From Mycteria americana (taxonomy: Eukaryota; Chordata; Aves; Ciconiiformes; Ciconiidae), in assembly GCF_035582795.1 (NCBI RefSeq), contig NC_134365.1, positions 222,845,887 through 222,909,886 on the forward strand: a stretch of DNA of 64,000 nt, read 5' to 3'. This document shows, piece by piece, positions 57,301 through 64,000 of this stretch; position 1 is the first letter of the stretch, and each line of letters opens with the position of its first letter. The notes under the pieces were generated by a model. It had not been told where the DNA came from and made no database searches. It saw only the letters and a list, made by a program, of their open reading frames with translations. The position numbers and the translations under genes were made by a program.

Positions 57301-58325
57301 CGCTTACCTTTTTCATGGCTGTGTCACCCCGTAGCTCAGTCACCCTGTGAGTGACTACCACAGGCAGGCTTTTCACCTACTCCGTCATTTCCAAATGACA
57401 GAGCTAAACAGTCAATCAAGGGGGAGCGGCAGGATTTCCAGCCCATCGTGACCACACCAGACGGGCTTCTACCCCTCCCTGCTCCTGCCCGTTCCACCCA
57501 GGAACTCATTTTTCTCCGCTCTCAGCACGCAGCGTCAATCTGCCACCAGCCCCTAAGGCTCTGCCCCAAATCCCAGAAACAAGGGAACCGCAGAACCGGG
57601 CTGGTCTGCCTGCAGAAGGGAAGAGCTCTCCCCGCGGAGAACGCTGACCCGCCCCGGCGCCCGCGCCAGGGAGGCAACCACCCTCGCTCCGCGCCAGCCT
57701 GCAGACCCCCGCACAACGGGCTCTTTACGCGGCAGGGGAGCGGAAGGGCCCCGCCGCCCCAGCGCTGCACCCAGAGGCAGCCCTCGGCCCGGGGACGGCG
57801 GCAAGGCCCCGGGGCACGGCCCTGCCTGCCCGCCCCGGGCACGGCTGCAGAAGCCGAGGAGAAACCGCCGCTGCCCCAGCGTTCGTACAGCCTGCCGCCC
57901 GCCCCCGCCCCGGCCGGACCCCGCCCCGGGGCTCCCGCGGCCGGGAGGCAGTCGGTTGCCCCGGGACCGGGCCGCGCAGTCCAGGCCGTCCGCGGGCAGG
58001 GCGGCTCCGCCTGACGCCCGGCACCAGCACCTCCTGCCCCGGCCCCCCTTCCCCGCGGCGGCACGGCCGAGGCCCTCCGCTCCGCTCTCTCCCCAGCCGC
58101 CCCCCGCCCGCACGGCCTCGCCCCAGGACAGCTCCCCGCAGACCACCAGGGGACGGGACGCGACGCGCCCCGCCGAGCCGCCCCCTCCCGCACCTCTCTC
58201 TTCCGCACGATGCCGCGGGCGCGGCGGCGGCCGATGCCACTGAGCGCGCCCTCCAGCTCGGCCACGCCGGCGCGGTTGATGTCCAGCTTCCCCCCGCCGG
58301 GGCCCGGGCCGCCCGGCCCCGACAT
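45366..58325 (-). CDS. FBXW7-like: FBXW7-like F-box/WD40 protein with N-terminal helix-hairpin-helix
   Basis: Thirteen coding exons join in phase: 58194-58325, 55886-56056, 52419-52724, 51042-51124, 50475-50613, 49819-49953, 49596-49719, 49296-49432, 47620-47733, 46925-47106, 46403-46628, 45814-46024 and 45366-45634, about 742 residues (human FBXW7 alpha: 707). Residues 13-70 form a double helix-hairpin-helix ([13 protein letters not shown], then DDLLHVKGI). A Glu-rich region follows, with an aromatic [12 protein letters not shown] unknown in human FBXW7, then [15 protein letters not shown], the dimerisation segment ([21 protein letters not shown]), the F-box ([15 protein letters not shown]) and eight WD40 repeats. 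The FBXW7 phosphodegron arginines 465, 479 and 505 are present in TVRC, SGSRDA and AAVRC. FBXW7 is the substrate receptor of SCF ligases for MYC, cyclin E and NOTCH. Exon 2 has an alternative in-phase donor at 55930 (exon 55931-56056). The divergence, the new N-terminus and the neighbours argue for a paralog. It could instead be two genes, with exons 1-2 separate. Confidence 0.88.
46178..46446 (-). repeat. Exon-derived minisatellite with decoy 5' splice sites
   Basis: The 3' end of coding exon 11 plus its donor (46401-46446) recurs three times in the adjacent intron, starting near 46331, 46262 and 46178, at 69-84-base spacing. In the minus-strand sense the 46262 copy still encodes [12 protein letters not shown] followed by GTGAGA, next to the true [12 protein letters not shown] followed by GTAATA. 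The other two copies are more eroded. Confidence 0.8.
48396..49101 (-). repeat. 706-bp duplicated segment, copy B, in FBXW7-like intron 8
   Basis: Inverted copy of 27616-28321, lying between exon 9 (ends 47733) and exon 8 (begins 49296). No gap in the alignment; see copy A. Confidence 0.95.
50170..50225. repeat. Perfect hairpin, 25-bp arms and 6-nt loop
   Basis: 50170-50194 is the exact reverse complement of 50201-50225, with CACAGA as loop. The left arm contains TGACTCA and the right arm TGAGTCA, both AP-1 consensus sites. It lies in intron 5 of the FBXW7-like gene, about 220 bases from the 5' edge of exon 6. Confidence 0.95.
50812..50965 (-). mobile_element. CR1 3' end fragment in an FBXW7-like intron
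   Basis: Antisense CR1 tail: ACAGAATGACAGAATCACAG, then TGGTCCAACCCCCTGCTCAA and GGATGGAGACTCCACAGCC. About 150 bases. Confidence 0.85.
56599..56625. repeat. (AC)n-AT-(GT)n self-complementary dinucleotide repeat
   Basis: Alternating AC units switch to GT units at CATG, making a perfect inverted repeat with 11-bp arms and no spacer, a Z-DNA or cruciform candidate inside FBXW7-like intron 1. Confidence 0.9.
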
Positions 58326-58436
58326 CCCCCGGCAGGAAACGCCGCCGCCGCCGCACAGGCCCCGCGCGCACTGCGCAGGTGCGGCGGCGCCCCGCCCACG
58401 CGCCCGCGGACGCCGGAGCCGTGCGGAAACAGCCGC

Positions 58437-58442
58437 TTTATT
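58437..58442 (-). terminator. Polyadenylation signal of RRP8
   Basis: TTTATT on the plus strand reads AATAAA on the minus strand, 42 bases after the RRP8 stop and only 112 bases before the start codon of the FBXW7-like gene. Confidence 0.75.
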
Positions 58443-58483
58443 GGGAACTGCGCCTGCGCGGGCCCCGCGGCCGCGCCCCGCCC

Positions 58484-61308
58484 TCAGCGGCGCTTGTAGA
58501 GGCAGGGCCGCAGGCGCAGGCCGGGCGCGGGGCGGCGGCGCGGCGGGCCGGTCTTGGCGAACTCCAGCAGGTGGAAGAAGGCACTGGAGAGGTCCTGGGG
58601 CAGCGCCGCCTCAGTGCCCGGACCCCCCCGGGCCACCCCCGCGGGCCCCCACCACCTCCCGGACCCCGCGCCGCGTCCCCGTGGGCACCGGGACCCCGAA
58701 CCCCAGACCACGTCCCCGCGGGCCCCGGGACCACTGACCCCCTCTCGGAGCCCAACGCCAGCTCCCGCAGGCCCCGCACCACACCCCCCGGCGTGCCCTG
58801 GGCCCCTCTACTCCATCCCAGACCCCAGCACCTCATCCCCTGTGTGCCCCGGGTTACCCCATCACAGACCCAGCATCACGACCCCAGGTGTGCCCCAGGT
58901 CCCCCTAATGCCCCCCCATCCTAGATCCCCGCATCACAACTGCCGCAGCTCCCAGGTCCCCCAGACCCCGTTCCAGCCCCCAGGTCCCTCAAACCTCCTC
59001 CCAGACCTCAGCACCCTAGCCCCCCCTCTGTGCTCTGGGTTCCCCCCCACCCCCATATGCTGTCACCACCCCCAGGCCTGCTCCTTGCCGGCACCACCCA
59101 GGTCCCCCCTACCACCATACTCCATCCCAGACCCCATCACCACAACCCCTGCGGGCCCCAGGTCCCCCGAACCCTCATATGCTGTCACCACCCCCAGGCC
59201 TGCTCCCTGCCAGCACCAGGCTGAGCTGTGCTGCTCTGCCCTGCTGCTGGAGCAGGAAGGGTGGTCTCTGGCTGCCAGGGACCGTGGGCTCCTTCTCAGG
59301 GCTCTCTGGTTCCCAGGGGCCCAGTGCACCCAGCGCCCAGCACAGGGCACACCTGAGGACACACCTTGGAGACACTTTTGAAGCCCAGCTGAGCCATGGC
59401 GTTCACGAAGGCTCGGATGTCCTCGAAGCGGCTGGCCACCTCAGCCACCATCAGGGTACCCCTGCGGAACAGCCCAGCCCTGAGCGGTGGCGGCGCAGGC
59501 ACCTCCCGGGGCACAGCCCAGCACCTCTGCTCCTCGCTGCCCACCCAAAGGCCAGCCCACGCCTCCTGGGCTCGCCCCAACGCCTCCTGCCCCTCACCAG
59601 CCCGGCACCTGCCCCGCACACCCATCTCTGCCTACCCCTGCTTCAGCACGCGGTTGGCCTCTTCCAGGATCTCCTGCAGGTTGGTGCCCATCAACGCCAG
59701 GCAGAACACCGCAACGTCCACCGATTCAGCCACCAAAGGCACCTACCAGACACCAACCAGGACGCCCACCCCAGGAGGAGAAGGAGGATGGCAACGGGGC
59801 TGGGGCAGCCCTTCTGCGCTTTGCCACTCCCCGGGCTCTTGGATCCGACCGAGCATCTCCTCCGAGGAGCCCGCAGACTCCAGAGAGGTGCCCCCCTTTT
59901 CCCAACAGACACACGCTCCCTCTCGCAGACGGGACCCTCAGGATCCCTGACCACACTCTCCTGTCCCCCAGAATCGCCGCCCCAACCCACGCCCCTGCAA
60001 CCTGCCAGGCAGCGTCAAGCCCATCCTGCCAGCCCCCGCCAACACCGGTGGGTGCGGTGCACGCGTTGCCGACGCGCCACGTCCCCTCCTGCAGAGCTGC
60101 CGCCCCTCACCCCGTCCCCCTACCTTGGCCATGTCGCAGACGGTGACCAGCGGGCTGAGAGGCACCAGGTCGAAGGAGTGAACCTTGTTCCTGACGCTGC
60201 TCGCAATCTTGCAGTCACCGCACCCAAAATCTGCCACCACCAGCGAGGCTGGCCTGGGGGGGGAGCAGGGTCTCAGAACGCCCCGCGGGTCCCCGCGCTC
60301 GCGGGCAGCCGGGGCCCGGCGCCCCAGCACTGCCCGCTCTGCCCGCTCACCGCCGGCGCAGGTAGCGGACGATGCGGTGCACGGGGTTCTCCGGCCAGCG
60401 CCCCACTTGCTGCGCGAAGCCGCGGTGGTAGATCTCGAACGCCTCGGGGTCGCTCCGGAAGAGCTGTGCCGCCTCCCGGCTGGTGGACGTGTAGAGCTGC
60501 TGGTTGATGTACCGGAACCGGGCGGCCAGGAGCCGCTCCTCCATGCGCGCGCGCAGGGCCGCCGACCGCCCCGCCGGAGCCGCTTCCGGGCCGGGCAGCG
60601 CCGGGGCCCGTCCCGCGCCCGCCGGCCCGTCCGCGCCCGGCTCCCCTGCGGGTCCCGCCTGGCGCTCGCTCTGCTGGCGCCGCTTGCTCCTCCGCTGCCT
60701 CCTGCTCGGCCTCCGTGCCGGCTCCCCGGCCACCGGCTCCGTCCCCGGCGCCCCGGGCTCCGCGCTCGGCCGGGGCCGCTCCCCCCGCAGCTCGGCCGAC
60801 GCACCTGGGGGGACCGGGAGAGAAGTCAGGGCGGCGGCGGAGGCGGGCGGCTCCCGGCCAGGGCCCCCCCAGCAGGCCCGGCCGGCGCCTCGGGAGCTGC
60901 CGCCGCCGGGCGGGGCGGGGCGGGCGGCGGTACCTCCGTCCGGGCGCTGCCCGCTCTGCTGCGGCTCCCCGGAGCCGGCCGGGCGCCCCTCCGCCGTAGC
61001 CCGGCGCCTGGCGGCCTGCCTCCGTTCCCCGGGCCGCTTCCGCGCGGGCTCGCCGTCCCGGCCGGGCTCGGCCGCACAGTCCCCCGGCCGTCGCCGGCGC
61101 CGCTTCCCCGCCGCTGCCGCGGGGGCCTGCGGAGGGCAGGGGGCCGGTCACCTCCCCCGTGCCCAGGGAGCGGACCGGCCCGCCGCGGCCCCGTGCGCGC
61201 ACCCCTTACCGGCCGGCCCGGGCCCTCGGGGGCGCCGCGGGGCCCCGGCCGAGCCCGGGCCCGGGCGGGGCCCTCCGCCCCATCGTTCCACGCCTCCTCC
61301 GCGAACAT
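58484..61308 (-). CDS. RRP8: RRP8 (nucleomethylin) rRNA methyltransferase, complete, 7 exons
   Basis: Exons 61210-61308, 60934-61126, 60351-60804, 60124-60253, 59636-59742, 59365-59461 and 58484-58594 join in phase to about 396 residues. The N-terminus MFAEEAWND matches the family, followed by a basic, Arg-rich and disordered nucleolar region. Next come [14 protein letters not shown] and [12 protein letters not shown], then the methyltransferase fold with the SAM-binding [10 protein letters not shown], then [30 protein letters not shown] and the C-terminal [12 protein letters not shown]8 makes the m1A modification in large-subunit rRNA and, with SIRT1 and SUV39H1, forms the energy-dependent nucleolar silencing complex. 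The human protein is 456 residues; the difference lies in the variable basic region. No break was seen. Confidence 0.95.
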
Positions 61309-61799
61309 GGCCCGGCGGCCGCGGGACCTGCCTGGGCCGGGAACGGCGGCCCTGGCGCGGCCGGCTCCGCCGCCGTTAGCCCACGTGCGCCCGGCCGGTC
61401 TCTCCGCGCGGGGGCCCAGAGCGGCCCCGGCAGCACCCGCGGAAACACCGCTCCCCTGCGGCCGGGAGGCCGAGCAGCCTGGCTGCGCGGGGCGGTGCCG
61501 AGGGCGCCCCGCCCCCAACCCGGTTCACCCCGCCCCGGCGCCGTGCGCCCCGCCCCTCCCAGTCACGCCCCGCCCCCAGCGCCGTGCGCCCCGCCCCTTC
61601 CCGGCGCGCCCCGCCCCAGCGCCGTGCGCCCCGGCCGGTGCCCCCCGGCCCCCGCCCAGGCTGTCTGTCCGGCCTCGCCGCGCCGGGTGTCGCCCGCAGC
61701 GCCGTCTGCCCCTGTCCGCTGCCCGCGCGCTGCGACGCCCCGCGCCCGTGGCGCGGAGCCCGGAGCCGGTGCGGCGCGGCGCGCGGCCGGCAGGGGGCG
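61309..61799. promoter_or_regulatory. RRP8/ILK bidirectional CpG-island promoter
   Basis: CpG-dense DNA upstream of RRP8 with a run of GC boxes (repeated CGCCCCGCCCC) at about 61505-61635. It ends near a plus-strand splice donor at 61881. Confidence 0.6.
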
Positions 61800-61880
61800 C
61801 TGGCGGCGGCCGGCCCGGGGCGGAGCTCACGCGCGGCCCCGCGTTTGCCGAGCCGCCGCCCTGCGCCGCCGCCGGAGTCG
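61800..61880 (+). other. ILK: Candidate non-coding first exon of ILK
   Basis: The plus strand reads GCCGCCGCCGGAGTCG then GTAAGG, a consensus splice donor at 61881, at the edge of the CpG island. In human, ILK lies head-to-head with RRP8 and has a non-coding first exon. No ILK coding sequence (ankyrin repeats) was found before the window end, so the name rests on synteny. The 5' limit is a guess. Confidence 0.4.
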
Positions 61881-64000
61881 GTAAGGGCGGCCTGGCCTGG
61901 CCAGGCTGGGCCGGGCTGCGTCGGGCCGGGCCGTGCGGGGCCGCGCCGACTGCGGCTGGAGGCCGGGCCGGGCCGTGTCGTGTCGTGTCGTGTCGGGCCC
62001 GGCCCGGCCCGGCCCAGGAGGAAGCAGGGCTGGGGCTGCGGGTTGGCTCGGACAGGGCCGGGCCGGGGTCGGGGTCGGGCTGGTACAGGCGGGGGTCGGG
62101 ACAGAACGCGATGGGGGCAGGACGGGTCCAGGTCGGGGTCGGTCCGGGCTGGGGCTGGTCCAGGCCGGGCCGGGCCGGGAGCGGTGTGGGTTTGAGTGGG
62201 CTGCGGCTGGGGCTGGGGACAGGCTGGGGACGGGGCCAGGTTTGGGGTAGGCAGGGCTGGGGTTCATGCAGGCTGGGCTGGGCCCAGGTGCGGCTGGGTT
62301 GGGATGGGGTTGGAGCTGAGCAGGGGCTGGGACTGGCCTTGGGCTGGGTGATGGGCTGGGGCCGGTCCAGAGCAGGAAACAAAAAAGAGGGGGTCGGGGG
62401 GGCTAGGCTGTGCTGGCGTGGGCAGAGGCTGGCTGGTGGCAGCCGTGTTTGGGGTGCGCTGGGGTGGGCGACAGGGGCGAGGGGCATGGGCTGAGTGAGG
62501 ACAGGCAGGGACCCGCAGGGCTGCCCCGGGGCTCCTGTGCCGGTGGTTGGTGTGGGGTCAGTGCCGCTGGGATGGGACAGGGCAGGCTGGGGCCTGTGGC
62601 TGGGTCGAGCCCTGGGGTGCGTGGGGCAGGATGGGGCTGGGGCTGCACTGGAAGGGGTTGGAGGGGGGCCTGCAGGGAAGAGTGGGGAAAGGTCTTGGGT
62701 CGGGGCTGATGAGGAACAAGCAGGGCAGCACGAGGCGGCCTGGGTCTCCACATCATGGCACCGCGGCCTGAGTGGTGGGGAAAGGGGGCACAGGGGGCTC
62801 AGCAGGGCCGATGTGGCCACTTGGCAATGGAGGAGTAGAGGGCCCCTTGTTTCAGGCAGGGCAGGGGCTGGGGGGAGGCCTGGCAGCCTGGCCAGGACTG
62901 AGGCAGGCACTGGTGCAGTGACAGGCAGGAGCCCTGGGCCGAGCAGGGGTAACGGCTGGTGGATGAGAGGCGGCGATGACAGTGGGATGCAAGTCTCACA
63001 GGGCTGAGACGGGGATGGGGTATCGCTGGGATGCCCCTTCCCTGATCCCATCCCAGATGGGTGGGTGAAAAATCCGGTCTGGGGGCAGCGCCATCAGCCC
63101 TGGAGCTCTGGGGCTGGCAGGACCTGCAGGACATCAGGTCGGGGCACGGCGCTGGCTCCTTGCAGCTCATGGGCAGACCTGCTCCGTCCACCACAGCTGG
63201 TGAGCTGGGAGCGGGGCTGCCACTGCCCTTGAAGTTCTGGAGCCCATTCTGGTGCCTATGAGGCCCCCTCAAGGGTCCGGGCCGTGAGGCCGGTCTCGTG
63301 TGTCCCTTGCCTCACGTAGCTGCCTGGAGCACGTGACACGGGCAGAGCGGCTGTCCTGGGGGGCCAGCTGCCAGGCACAGGGAGCGTGTTGGGGCCCATC
63401 CTGCCTGCTCAGAGCGGGTGGGGGTCCTGCTGCAGCTGGGTGAGTGCCAGACCCTGCAGGTTTAAGACCCTGAGGTTTAAGCCCTCAGGGGTGTATGTCA
63501 GGGGCATTGTGCTTGGTCTGTCCCTGCACCCGCACTGTGGGACTCGCCAAGGGCAGCCCCACATCCCTGCTTGATGCCGCAGACCCCCAGGCAGGAAAGT
63601 ACCTGCCAGGCATGTCCCCACACTGTTGGGGAGCTCAGGGTAGTGCAGCCCTGGGTCTTAGTGAGGCTGCTGTTGTCAAGGGGTTAAAAATGGAACCAGG
63701 ACGCGTGCTTTTTGCCTGGCTCTGGGCTGGGGTGTCTGTTGATTAGAATGGAGAGAGGGGGAGCTTGTGGACCTTTGGGGTCTCTCAGTTACTTGAGCAT
63801 GATGGTGTGCCAAGTTCAGCCAAGCCTGGACTGGAGTTGGGGATCGGGAGGGTGTGTGGAGCGATGGGATCCCTGCAGGGTGGTGCTGGACCTCCTCCAG
63901 CTCTGCTCCCAGACCCCCTCCCAGGAGATGTGGGCACCCGGGTCTGGCTGGGCCTGCAGATAAGCCTGTGGATGCCAAATCTGCTTCCTTTGAGCTGCTG
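61881..64000. other. Probable first intron of ILK, no exon recognised
   Basis: G-rich plus-strand sequence with a TGTCG x4 run at 61976-61995 and many GGGCTG-like short repeats. Long open frames on both strands are compositional. No coding exon of ILK was seen. Confidence 0.4.

Noticed and set aside
56880-57420. A possible very old LINE in FBXW7-like intron 1
   Set aside because: Some phrases resemble antisense CR1, but the match is too weak to support a call.
1-64000. tRNA, rRNA, snoRNA genes, CRISPR arrays and bacterial operons
   Set aside because: None was seen on reading both strands. The window is vertebrate nuclear DNA. Small RNAs inside introns cannot be excluded by eye.

Overview
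The window looks like a GC-rich, gene-dense vertebrate segment, most probably from a bird microchromosome. The evidence is many CR1-type LINE fragments, a provirus with a tRNA-Trp primer-binding site of the avian alpharetrovirus type, short introns, strong CpG islands, and genes whose encoded proteins closely resemble those of TRIM3, ARFIP2, TIMM10B and RRP8. No prokaryotic feature is present.

Layout. The first coding exon of TRIM3 lies on the minus strand at 23-153; the rest of that gene is off the left edge. A GC-rich flank follows, with a (GGCCCC)7 array, a 44-bp-arm palindrome and a CR1 copy. A compact ten-exon FH2 formin related to FHDC1 lies at 4875-8873 (minus). A 7-kb provirus occupies 9791-16813 (minus), with 324-bp LTRs and a 6-bp target duplication. 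ARFIP2 (eight coding exons, minus) ends at 18668 and shares a CpG-island promoter near 25.5-25.77 kb with TIMM10B (three exons, plus). From 27 to 45 kb there is mostly repeat-rich DNA: at least six CR1 insertions, a (GGGAA)n array, and scattered plus-strand exon-like fragments that look like an eroded or unrecognised gene. An FBXW7-like F-box/WD40 gene (13 coding exons, minus) spans 45366-58325. RRP8 (seven exons, minus) spans 58484-61308, and a CpG island at 61.3-61.9 kb ends in a splice donor where the first non-coding exon of ILK would be expected.

Biological reading. The order TRIM3, FHDC1-like, ARFIP2, FBXW7-like mirrors the human chromosome 4q31 set TRIM2, FHDC1, ARFIP1, FBXW7. The window therefore appears to keep a whole-genome-duplication paralogon. 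To my knowledge human chromosome 11p15 keeps TRIM3, ARFIP2, TIMM10B, RRP8 and ILK from it but not the formin or the F-box gene. The most unusual object is the FBXW7-like gene: its 5' coding exons encode a ComEA-type double helix-hairpin-helix and join in phase to a Glu-rich region, the FBXW7 dimerisation segment, the F-box and the WD40 propeller. The three propeller arginines that bind phosphodegrons in FBXW7 are all kept.

The exon structures were built by hand from splice consensus, reading-phase continuity and family similarity. Untranslated ends are approximate.
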